A stretch of DNA of 64,000 nucleotides, from the NCBI GenBank assembly GCA_022578605.1, contig MU394054.1:1118945-1182944 (forward strand), read 5' to 3'. The notes beneath the pieces were generated by a model. That model did no database searches, was not told where the DNA came from, and saw only the letters and a list, made by a program, of their open reading frames with translations. Below, one piece after another: positions 12,300 through 24,178 of the stretch. How positions within the stretch are numbered: position 1 is the stretch's first letter; the number at the start of each line of letters is the position of its first letter. Made by a program: the position numbers and the translations under genes. The stretch comes from Camillea tinctor. Taxonomy: Eukaryota; Ascomycota; Sordariomycetes; Xylariales; Xylariaceae.

Positions 12300-13697
12300 T
12301 TGATCAGATATTTAATGATGAGAGCAGTCAATAAATTACTGCCGAGTCCCGAGGCAACGCACCCTTGGAATCGGCCAAATCCCCCTCCCACACTCATCGG
12401 GAGTAGTCGCTTTCTAGATCAATTCGGAGCGAATAATTATCGAAGAAGATGGTGGGTGGCTACTTAACTTCGGGCACCGTTGAATATGCGTGCCGCATGA
12501 TGAGATAAGAACGGGCAGCATACCGGCAGCTGGGGAACGGGAAGGGCCCCACGTTGGATCTGACTTATACAGATCAGACGATCACATCTCTGGTGGTTCA
12601 TTGGCTTTGGTCTGACGAACCAGATATTTCAGAAAGATAGTTCCCTCGATTACCTATCCCCTTTAGCCGGTTTGGTGACCGAGATAGCTCTCAGATTCGA
12701 TTGGGGTTAATCGATTCGATTTGTACCAATAAACCGGGGGTTGGCTTTGAGTATACGATGTACTCACCTCGGTTTAAACAAGTGGTGTGATATTTCGACC
12801 TTGCCTAACCAAACTGGATGGCCGCGTCGCGATGGACTGGGTCGAGTATGAAAATCCATCACCTGTCGGTCTATCATGATGACACGTAAAATTGACTCTG
12901 GCGATCTACCCGTGGGTAGTCATGCATTAGTTGGTTCAAGTCCCCGAAGCTAAGACCAGTCATGCCAACCGGCCATTTGAAATTTGTGGGCGGTTGCGAT
13001 GGCAAGTCCCTTAAGTCTAACTAGAGGGCTTAATAACCCGTTTCTCACGTACCTTAAGGCGGTGCTGGGTGGGATACGACGAAACTTGGTGGGCAGACGT
13101 TTTGTCTCGGCAGCTTACCATGGCATGATAAAAGGGCGAAAGGCATCTTTCCATGTAGGCGATCTGATTCAATGAACGGCGATTAAGCATCTGGTAATGC
13201 CAAATAAGGCAACCTCAGCCTTGACCACAGACTGAAAAGGGTGTGGTAGCACTCTCGAACGATGCTTCTGGTGGTGGTGGTGGTGGTAATGGTGGGAGCG
13301 CGTTGGAGGAATAAGACCCTAGCAGGTTACCAATGATCGGAATACCATCCTCCTAATTCTTGATCTGCATATCCCGTCCACGCTCCAGTGAGATTCAGAT
13401 CATCTCGCATTTTTTGGATCGATGCTGACGCCCCCATCTCAACGGTTGCATGAATCCCGTATTGCTTACAAACGACACCGGAACCGACGTTGGGTGGTTG
13501 ATTAACCCGAGGTATAATGTAGTAGATACTAAAAAGGACATTTATACACTAGATGCTACGGATGACATTGCCTTTAAGATATTGTGCTATACACAACGGC
13601 CGCGTGGCTGATGTGAGCAAACAAAACACATTAATGATTCCGACGCTGTGTACCGTTGCTGCAAGTTTGACAGCTAGGGTCTGTGTAGACAGAGCGG

Positions 13698-13738
<41 letters not shown>

Positions 13739-16700
13739 GGAGACTCCACCATCTCGTTCTATGTTCTTATTAGTGTGTTGTTGGGTGATCAAATCATCCT
13801 CTAGGGCCTCGCGATAAATTGTGACGTGTCTACTAGAGAGGCATCTCCGTCTGCTAAAGAAGCAGAACTCGTACGATATTGACAGCAACAAGCTTTTGGG
13901 AAACGGGATGGCGATTCATCCTTTTGACTCGCTTACCAGTTGTTTGAAGCAACTGTGGACCCCCTTTAGCAACAGCGCTGAATGCAGGGTGCTCGCCAGA
14001 GTTACCGTTACCACCAGATACTTTGGGTGTACTTAACCCCTGCTCGATGTCAAGAAGTCCCAGTAGAAAGGTCAAGATGTGATTGATTAAGCTGGGCTCC
14101 CAGATCTGGCACAAGCATCGCTCCTGATCCAATAGTAGTGTGGACCCGTTCCCATATGACGATCGCTGCGATTTAGTTGAACTGGGGTGGTGATGTATTC
14201 CTTAATCGGTCGTACCCCCGGAGCTGGCTCCTAGCTGTTAAATAAAATAAGTTTTGCACACTGTCGGTGTTGATTCTCCTGTAGAAACCAAGCCAATTCT
14301 TTTTCATGTTAATCACTCCCTTTAGGGACCCCTTTGACATCTCTGGGAAGCCCCCTGCTAATTCCAATTCGAAAAATAAAACCCACTTGGGAACATCAGG
14401 GTATCTTTCCCTTCCGCTTGTTGGCTCATGAGATGTTAGTCATCATATCGCAAACCCCGACGCTTATAGGAAACCCCATATCAACTTCGGTCGAACAAAT
14501 CCCGAGTGCTTTGGTGCGAGGAGATAGTGTAGAGCTAAATAGCTATTTGCTAGTAAACGGCGTGTTTGGTTCTGTCGTCCCCGGATTGCGAACGGTTCAT
14601 GTAGAGAAACAAGAGGTCTCGTATGACAAGGCTTTAGGATGTAGGCCCTGTTTTCTGTCGTGGTTCGAGTGTTTGTAAAAGAGAAAAGCTCCTTCGTTAC
14701 ATTGGGAAGAGTTACGAGTTTCAAGGACGGTGGAGGAGTTAAGGACTTGCCGAGCAACGGTCAGGGAATCATCTGTCCATGGCTGACACTTGCTTCCTAC
14801 CCTAGTGCTGTCCCCCTCTTTTCTCCTTCGGAGCCAGCTCCTAGCTCCGCTAATCATTCATCTACACACACCTGTACGTTGCTGGGTCTGAGCGTACCGG
14901 CCAGCCGTTACCGGCTCTAGTAATTTCCCTAATTTGGTGAATCCCTTGAGCTAGTTTTGGGTACTGCACAGTACATACCTCCCAGATCGGAGTACAAGCC
15001 TCGTGTGTGAAGCGAATGTTTCACACGTCCGTGCCCTGACAGAGATATGGTATCGTAATCTAGTGCAGTTCAAATATCCCCAAATATCCTGCTTGTAAAA
15101 GTGAGGAAGAGAGAGGGAGTGAGAGAGAAAGAGAGAAACGGGCGCTCCACTACCTGTCACTCATTGTTCTTGTCGGGAGATCCTGGTCTCCTGGATACTT
15201 CAAGCATCCTGCATCCAGTTGTGTCTCGTGGCCTCGATACATGTATCTAACAGATAACGACTCTGCGACTGTACTCTCTCGGCAGTGTTGGGTGGCCCTC
15301 ACCGTCAATCTTACGTAGTTTAGAGAACCCTAGCATTTAATGCTGGCACTGCCTGCAGAAATGTGCTGATAATTGCTAGGATCCCGAATCGGTTAGCCGT
15401 GACTGAACAGAACTCTATTGCTGACAGCTCATGATATGTGGTTCACTAAGCAAAAACGTTGAGTTGACCTTCACCCTCCTTTTGTCCTATGTAACAATAA
15501 GGCATAGATCTGAGTGGCCCTATGATAACGTGCTGACAAGCCGATAAATTTAGTAGTCTTGATCGCAGGTACACGATGGGCTTATCCCATAGTGCTCTTG
15601 TGCTCTGATCTAATGCTGCGTCACACCGTGTTGATATATTATTCTTCCTTGTCATTGGTCACATCTCATTTTGAGAACCTAGTTTTCATATAGCGATCTT
15701 GATTGCGAGATCTGGCCTGACGCGATTCCAGATGTGTAAGCTGGATGGTATTCAGGTCGTGTAAAGTTGAATCGTACAGATAGTCTCGCGTGTACAAGTC
15801 TTTAGTTTAGCTCATCAGCAGCTCCCTAAACCGCCTTCATGGCGATGTTGCAGTGTCGTAAAGCGGAATGCCGAGCCGACATAGTTAGCAATAGCCTCAC
15901 TGGGGTCATGTTTGAGGAGCCACTTGTAACGCGCGGAGAAATAATTGCTGTCGTACGGTACGTGATAAGGCGAGCTGCCGTAGCGTCACGAACCCCCGTG
16001 TAACAAAAAGCGTTAGGATACCAACCGCTACTCTCGTAGGCATATATCATTGAGGTCATTGTATAACAGCCAGGCTGCAAGGCGTCGGCCTTGGTTAGAA
16101 TTGAAAGGGACTGCAGCGAGGCATCCCTGTATGGTTTTGGTTGTCATCGCATGCGGGCAGTGGGGTTTCGGCTTACTACATAGAAACCCCCTCAGACAAG
16201 CCGTACGTCCTATAATGGGTATATATATAGATATCGATCTCAACGTCCCTCTGTGGGCGTGTATGTGGTTGGTTTATCCATCTGTTTGTTACACAGCTAC
16301 CCCAGCTAGCCGAAAGTGAGGGTGTTCACGAAGGGGTTCGGACACCATACCTGGTACGACATGCTAGGCTGGTAGGCTTTCATATCCGCATGCACGGAGG
16401 GGAGGAATCATGAACTGTAGGGTAGATGTTGTAGAAGATAGAAACTATGATGTATGCGTTCGGTGCATCGGCCGAACCGCTGCCACAACGGGCACAATAC
16501 ACATCAAGAGTAGGTCATGCCATGTACAATACATACTACCTAACACTAGAGATCGATTTTCGCGCCGTCCCTTTAATCCGGGTGGGCGGTGGGACGACGC
16601 ATAAAGAACAATTCGCGGAGATGTTTAGCAGGCTCGGTATAGGCGAGGGAGGTGACCCACGAGGTAACGAAGCTAACATGTTGTAACCTGTTGGAACGAT

Positions 16701-17600
16701 AATAAAGAGAGCTTTACGCTTATGCCCATGGCCGTTGGAGGGCTATTTCAACCTACTCGTGTCGATGATGGTATGCGCACCTGGGGTGGCACCGCATCGG
16801 TAGATCGCACACCTGAATGCCTGAAGGTAGCCCTCGCCATTGTAAATTTCGCAATTCTACATGGCGCATAATCATCATGCCCAGCCCAGACAGTCCAAGT
16901 CCAAGTCCAAGCAGCCCAGGACACTCGGGGCAAGGCACTTGGGGGCAAGGCACTCAGTGCCTGGTAAACTGCGAAACTCCGGTAATTGAGGCATGGTCCC
17001 CCGATCAGTAGGTAATAATTACCTACTCGATCGACGGAGACTTATTGGTCTGGACTCTCTGGACAAGATTGATTTCCTGGAGCTGGCGTCTACCAAGATG
17101 GGGCAAGATCCATGGAAACAAAAACTACATTGTGCTGCGGCATGAACGGACACTGACTCCGCCATAAGAAACGAATGGATGGTGTAGACCATCAAGGCTA
17201 GCTTTGTGTGCGGTGCTGCGTTTCATGTCGTATCCATCCTCGTAAGCTTGCAGTTGACCGACCAATTTCGAGTATAGTTCATGTCACTTCTGTGCATTGC
17301 CGCCATTTAGCGGCAGAAGACTCGTGATTATCGGAACGTGGCAGTCGCCGCAGCTGGAGCTATGTGTACGTGTTGGTGAATCAATCTAACCTAAAGGTCT
17401 TGGAAGTATGAAGCTAAGATTTCTTTGATCTTTTTTTTTTCTCTGTAAAGAGAAAAACCAAGGCCCGGATATGCCGGTCCAAGTGATGAACAGCGGCCGA
17501 CCTCTGTTAACCCTAGGCGGATCTGTTGTTACATGGCCAGCTCGTGACCTGTGAGCTGTCATTAGACTTAGCCCATCTTACCACCCGAGATCTGAGATTG
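12300..17600. other. Balanced-composition segment without an intact gene
   Basis: This stretch looks less AT-rich and less low-complexity than its surroundings and has many mid-length open frames (60-115 codons) on both strands, none recognisable. It may be a very old decayed gene or element region. It contains GGT repeats at 13,268-13,290 and an AG microsatellite at 13,709-13,735. Confidence 0.35.
13709..13735. repeat. (AG)n microsatellite
   Basis: Uninterrupted AG dinucleotides, preceded by a looser GA-rich tract from about 13,690. Confidence 0.9.
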
Positions 17601-20600
17601 GAACGATGACGATGATGACATATATATTGCGCGTAGACATAGATGGCCTGCTGCTGCTATGTATGTGTTGTGTAGTATTGTATTGTAGAGTATGGTATGG
17701 TATTGTATTAAATGCCTAGGTAATCCGCTCAGATATGTAGGTGAGATGAGATGAGATGAGATAGGTATGTGAGGATGAAAGATGGATTATACGCGCAAGT
17801 TGAAGCCCATTCAGGTTGGATGCAATTGTGGATAAGGTTTCAAGAAGCTGGTCGCCCAGCTAACTTGAATTGCCTTATAAAAAAAAAGTATAAAAAAAAA
17901 AGACACAACGTGGTCTAGGCAGGTACTCGTTAGTGTACGTACCTATGCTGCGTAATAGGCGATAGGCGAGCGTAGGGCAATCGGTCAGTGACGTAAGGGC
18001 ATTGGGCGAACGCACTTAACCTAGGTACATATGTACCTATGTAATCAGCTGGGTACATAGATAGGTACCTAACCTTAAAATGTCTGAGAATACTAGTTTA
18101 GAGTGTGAAGAATTTGTACAAAACAAACGTAGCTGTAGCCAATGAAACCAAGAAATCGAGATTATTTGTCTCATTGTATGTTCTACGCTAGACTATTTAG
18201 TTGATTAGATCCATTAGAAGTCGAAATACTATCTCTAGAAGAGGTACAGAGATCTAGAAAAGATCTCTGCCCGGAAAGCCAAAAAACGGAATAAGATTCA
18301 TTTCTACCGCACTAGCTTAGCCCCCAAATCCCTTTTAAGGGTCTATGTAGGTACTATGTAGCTTTATTACTAGTACTATAGTAGCATTGGTAATCATTGT
18401 TTAAATGTTTGTCTAATGGAGTCGGACTCTAGTCGGACTCTGGCCGAAGCTTGCTAAAGTTTTTTTAGTCTGCACTAATAAGATATTAGCACATCGCTGG
18501 TTTGCCTGTCTAAATTATCACCTAATTCTCCGAAGTATGTATATATCTGGCACTAACTACTAGGTAGGTCTGGTAGTACCTAAGGATCTAACTTACCCTA
18601 ACAACGGTTATGGTTATGAATAAGAAGAGGCAAGATTTGGCGGGTCATCTGTTCTCCAACAACCCACCGTCTAAACCTGTAGCGTAAGTTAGCTTAGGTT
18701 AGGTATGCTAGTGGCCTTTATGTAAGTCTACATATAGGTACGTACATGGTATTATACTTTCAAATGGATCTTTACATTGCATATGCCTTTCAGCCATGCT
18801 TCCCGTAGTTTCATCATGTGCTAACGATGCTACTCCCACTGCACACTGTATGGTAAGTAGTACGCAGTAGGACATCAGGTTCAGTAGTAGGCTAGCTTTG
18901 TATGGATGGATACACATGTACGAAGTATGAGCGTATAGGTATAGCTTCCTACCATGTAGGTAAAGTAGTGTAAACCGCAGCGCCTCCATGTCCTTAAGGA
19001 TGTACATACATGCTTTTACATACTGCATACGATTTGTCGCGTCAACGTTTAACAGGTCGGTCTACTCCAGCAGAACACTTATAATGTGGTGTGAGTAGGG
19101 AGAGCAATCATATCACTACCGTCTTTATTATCCTTGGAAATATGCAGGTCTCCCCTTATCCAGTGTTACAAGCCGCTGTCTTTCTATCTATCCGTCCACC
19201 AGCCTGTCAACCTGCCTGATAGCCTGTCTAGATGTAGGCATATATGCAAATCATCATTCTACCCTTGAGCCTTGCCCGTAGCTATGGGTATCGGAACAAA
19301 TATGTCTTGTCTTTTGTTGGAATCATACCCACAATATTCGACAATCAAATAAGAAAATTCCCTGAGATATATCTATACCATCCTGGAATAGACTCATATA
19401 CTAGTAGGTATGCACACTAGCGACATAATAAAGAGAGGGGAAAAAAAGAATGAATTGTGGAACGATTTGATCGCCAGTTGGCATTACAGCCTTATTTCGT
19501 GCGTATTTTTCTGACTACTATAAGCCGTTAGGCAATACATTAACGATATAGTGATTTAATTTCTTGGTTCCACTGCTAATGTGATCTGTGGTAAGGAGCG
19601 TTGACACCAACAATGAATGATGACGGTGATGACGATGATGCAGGGAATGGCAGAGATCGTGGTTGTGATGTTACTGACGATGTAGGTATAAGATATGGGT
19701 ATAAGAGAGGGTTGGTTTCTCAACGAGCTTGTGAAATTGACGGTATCCAAAACAACGGAATACATACAAAAAAAACATGGAGGCTACACTATTTATTGGT
19801 TGTGTTATAAGATAAACTATAACTGCATGTGTGACATGGATATTATCTAACCTGTCTGTATATGTACACAAATACGGCACCGAAACTCGGTGTCTATTGC
19901 ATTTAAAAAGAGTTATGAACGGGTAAAGCAGATTGAAGGCCCCGATGCACGGGTCTCGAGATGTTCGAAAAAGGTAACTAATAATCAGAAACCGCGTGAT
20001 TTCTAAAGGGTTAAACCTGGTTGCGACAAGGAGGTAGGTAACATCCCCGCATCGCTAGTCAGCAAGAATACTCCTTATTACAGGGTTATAGACAGCTGAC
20101 TGGCTCATTATTTTGCCAGTACGTCGGGCGACCTAGCATGCAGGTAGTCAATCCCCTGCAGGCGCCTTTCCTGTCATATCCCCACCCGACTGACGTAGTG
20201 GCCGATTCCCATGGTGACAGTGGGTTGACCAAGAGCTTGCAGTAGAGCAAGAAGGTACTAAGGTACATAACAAAAAGTAGCCAAGTAGCCCGCGCTGGCC
20301 CGCCCCCTGTAGGACATGTACCGTACAAGCTCTAGAGCGTACCTGACAAGATACCTACCTACTCACATGTCCATGTGCTTTTCAGCTTTACATTTAATGC
20401 CAGTGTAACTGATAATTTATACTATTGTACTATATATACTATGTATATATGCGCATTTTATGCAGTCATAATAGTATAAGAAAACAATGTCATATAAACA
20501 ACCAAATAGATAATATATCACCTACTTACTCAAAGTTAAGTTAAGTAGTAGTGAGAAAATACTTACATACACATTACCAGCATATAGCAGAGGTATATAT

Positions 20601-20770
20601 GTACATACATAGTAGGTAGATACGTAGCGATAAGTACTAGGTAAGGTAACTAAGCCTTACAATATCTCCTGGGAGGACATCGGAGGTACCTAGTGTAAGA
20701 TATATATCTATCCATCTCACCTACGTAATCTGGATAAGGTATATTTAGGTACTTCACTCCCGCGATCAAA

Positions 20771-20836
20771 TCCTCCCCTCCCCTTCCACCCCTTCCACCC
20801 CTTCCACCCCTTCCCCTTCCCTTCCCCTCCCCTCCC
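20771..20836. repeat. Pyrimidine-rich tandem (CCCCTTCCA unit)
   Basis: Several copies of a 9-nt unit CCCCTTCCA flanked by CCCCTTCC variants. Strict strand asymmetry (all C/T apart from the unit's single A) suggests a minisatellite. Confidence 0.75.
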
Positions 20837-21264
20837 AATCTAACAAATCTGGCCCCGGTTATCTGACCGCCCACACTGCGGCCAAATCTTCGATCTAAGC
20901 CGCCAAAAGGGCTGCCATGCGGTCTTAATGGGGACGGTGGACACAGTAGGCCTGCAACTTCGCCCATCGAATCTCCTTGAAGATCCCAGGGTGGTGCCAC
21001 ATTGAGTCGCTGCTGAGAGGAGAATGGCGTGACTTAGAAGCGTTCTGAGGGACCCAATACTACCCACTGTACCAAAGTCTCTTGGATGTTGGCATCGATC
21101 CCATCAGCTGTCGGGATCGATCCAACAGCGTTCAGATTTGCCATATTGTTTTTGTATCCAGTGTATCTCGTCCAAAAGGTCGTGAGAGCATAAAGATCGC
21201 CATGCCCGGTCGCCCTGACAAGTATCGTGGGTTTTCTACTGCCGACGGGACTAGACTCGCTGGT

Positions 21265-21294
21265 GCTTCTGCTTCTGCTTCTGCTTCTGCTTCT
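21265..21294. repeat. (GCTTCT)5 hexanucleotide repeat
   Basis: Five perfect GCTTCT copies. In one forward frame they would encode Ala-Ser repeats, but no convincing gene surrounds them. Confidence 0.85.
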
Positions 21295-21439
21295 ACACTA
21301 CTGCTCTGCTGTCATTGTTTCTATTATTGTTATTGCTGCTGGCGTATAGATGGAAGATGATCGTCTCGTCTCGACTCCTCCTTTCTCCTCCTTCCCCATT
21401 TCTATTCTCTATGCTTCCCTGTCTCTTTTTCTTACCGAT

Positions 21440-21625
21440 TCACACACACACATATATATACATATACATACAACCTATACCTATACCTATATACATTTAC
21501 ATCTACATATACATGATACTTATAATATATATGCATATATGTATAGACAAACACATATAGAGAAAGAAACATTTACATACACGCATATGTATATATATTT
21601 ATGTACGTACCTACATACATACGCA
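21440..21625. repeat. TA/CA low-complexity tract
   Basis: Alternating CA, TA and TATACC/TACATA words for nearly 190 bases. Open frames here encode only His/Tyr/Thr/Ile strings and are not genes. Confidence 0.85.
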
Positions 21626-22381
21626 AGGAGCCTCGTGTCGGGTCTTCGAATCCTTAGTTTGGTCTGTCTTAACTAGTCATCACGAACGGCTAAGGTAAGC
21701 TAGTTTTTAAGCTAGTTACGAGCCAACTCCACTAAGAAGAAGAATCGGCACGTGGGGGGGAGGAGGGCCGTAAGTCCCTAATGTAATGATACTTACCTAC
21801 ATTAGGTACATGTATACTTAAGGTACGTATATATATGTGTGTATGTACATACATAATGGACCGTATTGTGTTGTGTCGTGTTGTGCTGCGTTGTACTATT
21901 AGGTAAATACCTACTATGTAGAGGTACATTTCCTATACGATACATACCCAGAGTAGGTAGGTAACCTTAGTACGTATATAAATGTATTATAGTGTAGTGT
22001 ATCGTAGGGTTAGTGGACATGGGCATATCTACAACTACAACCTGGACCCAGAACCTCGTAGCGAGTACGTACTGGATCTCATCTCTTTCCAGAAACCCAG
22101 AGCCCAGAGATATATTGCGGAGGCATTTGAGATCAGGACCCAGGCAATCATATAACCGATGACAGGGTAAGTGTCCTTCCTTTCGATGGAAAGCCTCAAT
22201 CAGCTACGAGCTACGGTTCATGTTCAGGCACCGCCTAGATTACCTAGAGACCCTTGTCATCCCCTACCTAGTCATCTCCCCGGACAAGTCCCCGTTTCCC
22301 TACACCCCCACTTGAAAAAGACCCAGGTTAGGTAGTGTAGGTAGTGTATGTACTGTTAGTTACGGTACCAAATTGGTAGCA

Positions 22382-22550
22382 GGGGGGGGGGGGGGGGGGG
22401 GGGTGGTTTGGGTGGGGGGGGGGGGGGGACCGCGCGAGCCGGCCAGGGCACCCCCCCCCGACATGGGATTGAGNNNNNNNNNNCCCCGCCCCCGCCCCCC
22501 CCCCCCCCCCCCGCCCCCCCCCCGCCCCCCCCCCCCCCCCCCCCGCCCCC
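22382..22550. other. Assembly gap in G/C homopolymer
   Basis: A G-run on the left (22,382-22,430), ten Ns at 22,474-22,483, then a C-run on the right (about 22,484-22,550). G on the left contig end and C on the right contig start is the pattern expected when both ends dissolve into poly-G read artefacts. Confidence 0.7.
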
Positions 22551-22799
22551 TATGTTAGGTTAGGTTCTTGTACGCTACACTACAGGCCAGGGACCCCCCC
22601 CCCTTACACGTAGTGCGTATGGTACCCATTCTGATCGAGCACCATCCATAGCCAGTCTAAATATCTACATGCCTACCTACACTACATCATACTACAATAG
22701 GCGACTGCCCATGGCACAATACCTACCACTACAAGTGCATACACAGGTATCCGTTCTCACTACCTATACCTAGTCACACTCGGCTCTAGCCAGTCTTCC

Positions 22800-24178
22800 G
22801 TTTCTTGTTTCTCAACTTACTTTTTTTTTTCTTCCAATTCCACACAGGCCGCTCTATTTTCAATTTTCGTCATTAATCCTATTCTTTTTTTTTTCTTTCT
22901 CGACTTCTCTTATTATTCTTCCCCTCTTCCATATCTTCCCTCCTTTCCGTTTATACCTTACCTTACCTTACCTTATCTACTCACTCACCCGTCTCCTAAC
23001 CTTACCTACCCTACCCCTACCTCTCTCTACCTCTACCTCTACCTCTACCTCTCCCTACACTGAGTTAGAAACAAAAACATTACTTTCGGAGGGCTCGACA
23101 ATAATTCAAAGAAGAAGAAAAAAGAAGTGAAAAAAAAAGGGAAAAGGACCGTCGACTTCGTTCCTTTACATATAGGCACATACTTTCTCTTATACATCTT
23201 ATAAAAGAAAACCCGGCAACATAAGTCGACGATATACGAAGAAAGCTTGCCGTCTCAGCGGCACGTTATAAGAGAGACAGGCGGAATCCCACCATCCAGT
23301 CTCGCGGGCCTTCACACGGACCCACTTGGCAACAACGCCAAAAGGTAAGAGATTCCTTATGTCTTATTAACCAAACACACAAAACATACACGACCGAACA
23401 TGCTCGGGACGAAGGGATCTGTTGTTAGTGATGTGCAAACTAGGCGCGCCTGGGCCCTTAGTAGCCTCCGTCTAGTTTGTAAGTGAAAAAGCAAAATAAA
23501 AGCAACGAAAAAAAGTAAAAAGAGCAGAAGGAAAAAAGAAAACGGTTCTTGTTACGTCCTTGAAATCATAACGCAGCAAACCTCCCCCCATCTTCCCCCC
23601 CCTTTTTTTTCTTCTCACCTTTTCTCCTTGTCCTTCCCGCCTATACTAAAAAAGAAAGAAGAAGAAAAAAAACAAAGCTTCCATCTGAACTTTTCTAATC
23701 TGCCCGAGTCTAAAAGATACGGAAAGAAAACACGGTTTTGCCATCCTGACGCCACCACCGCGTGTTTCCTGGGCCGCCGTTGGCTCCACTGGCTCCCACC
23801 CAAACTGACTGGACTGATTATTATTACATCAACTGAAACCTGGATCTCTTCCCAACTTGGTGCCTCTGCAACGCCCCTACAGGACTTCTACTATTCTTTA
23901 CTTGACCACGATACTCGGCACAAGAGGCAGGAGAGTGACCAAACCCGCTGTGCTTCTCTGAAACGACGATCGATCTCGATACTCTTGGTAGTGGCCGCCG
24001 AGTCAGATGCATGAGTCGTTCTAGCTGATCGGCTGGGGTTCTTGGCACCATCACTGGCAGTAGTCGCGCTATGGAAGCGGGTGAATCTGGCACTAGGCAA
24101 AGGTTGGTTTTCTATCCGGAGTAGCTTAGTGCGCCAGGCACCGTCTTGTTGTGGTTGAATACATATTGACCGTTGCCC
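22800..24178 (+). promoter_or_regulatory. Long pyrimidine-rich promoter/leader of the GATA gene
   Basis: From about 22,800 the + strand is rich in CT (TTTTTTTTCTTTC tracts, ACCTT and ACCTCT tandems at 22,955-23,050), typical of fungal promoters and transcription start regions. A GTAAGA at 23,345 could be the donor of a 5'-UTR intron. Several upstream ATGs exist, so translation of the downstream gene may be controlled by the leader. Boundaries are guesses. Confidence 0.4.

Larger units (their letters stand above)
17600..22799. other. Gene-free DNA rich in TAC/GTA short palindromes
   Basis: Low-complexity, AT-rich DNA with many TACCTA, TAGGTA and TACATA words and small palindromes (for example around 18,018-18,075). 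It includes a GATGA pentamer repeat near 17,740, a C-rich tandem at 20,771-20,836, a GCTTCT repeat at 21,265-21,294, TA/CA low complexity at 21,440-21,625 and a gap at 22,474. No coding sequence recognised. Confidence 0.5.

Noticed and set aside
12900..12960. Possible tRNA B-box (GGTTCAAGTCC)
   Set aside because: No matching T-stem, A-box or acceptor stem could be folded around it.
13854..14132. Minus-strand frame with GG-x-GN and HPAFSAVAKGG that faintly recalls NACHT-ankyrin repeats
   Set aside because: Only a few scattered matches, no repeat register, and no NACHT or second ankyrin unit nearby; could be chance.
13630..15180. Two GA-rich stretches (13,690 and 15,110) followed by similar CTCCACxA and TTCTTxTxxxG words, as if decayed LTRs
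   Set aside because: Similarity outside the GA-rich part does not hold, and no gag/pol sequence lies between.
21630..21665. TTCGAATCC resembling a tRNA T-loop
   Set aside because: Flanking bases do not pair and no tRNA body precedes it.
22373..22558. Gly/Pro-rich open frame spanning the gap
   Set aside because: Made entirely of G and C homopolymer plus Ns; an assembly artefact.
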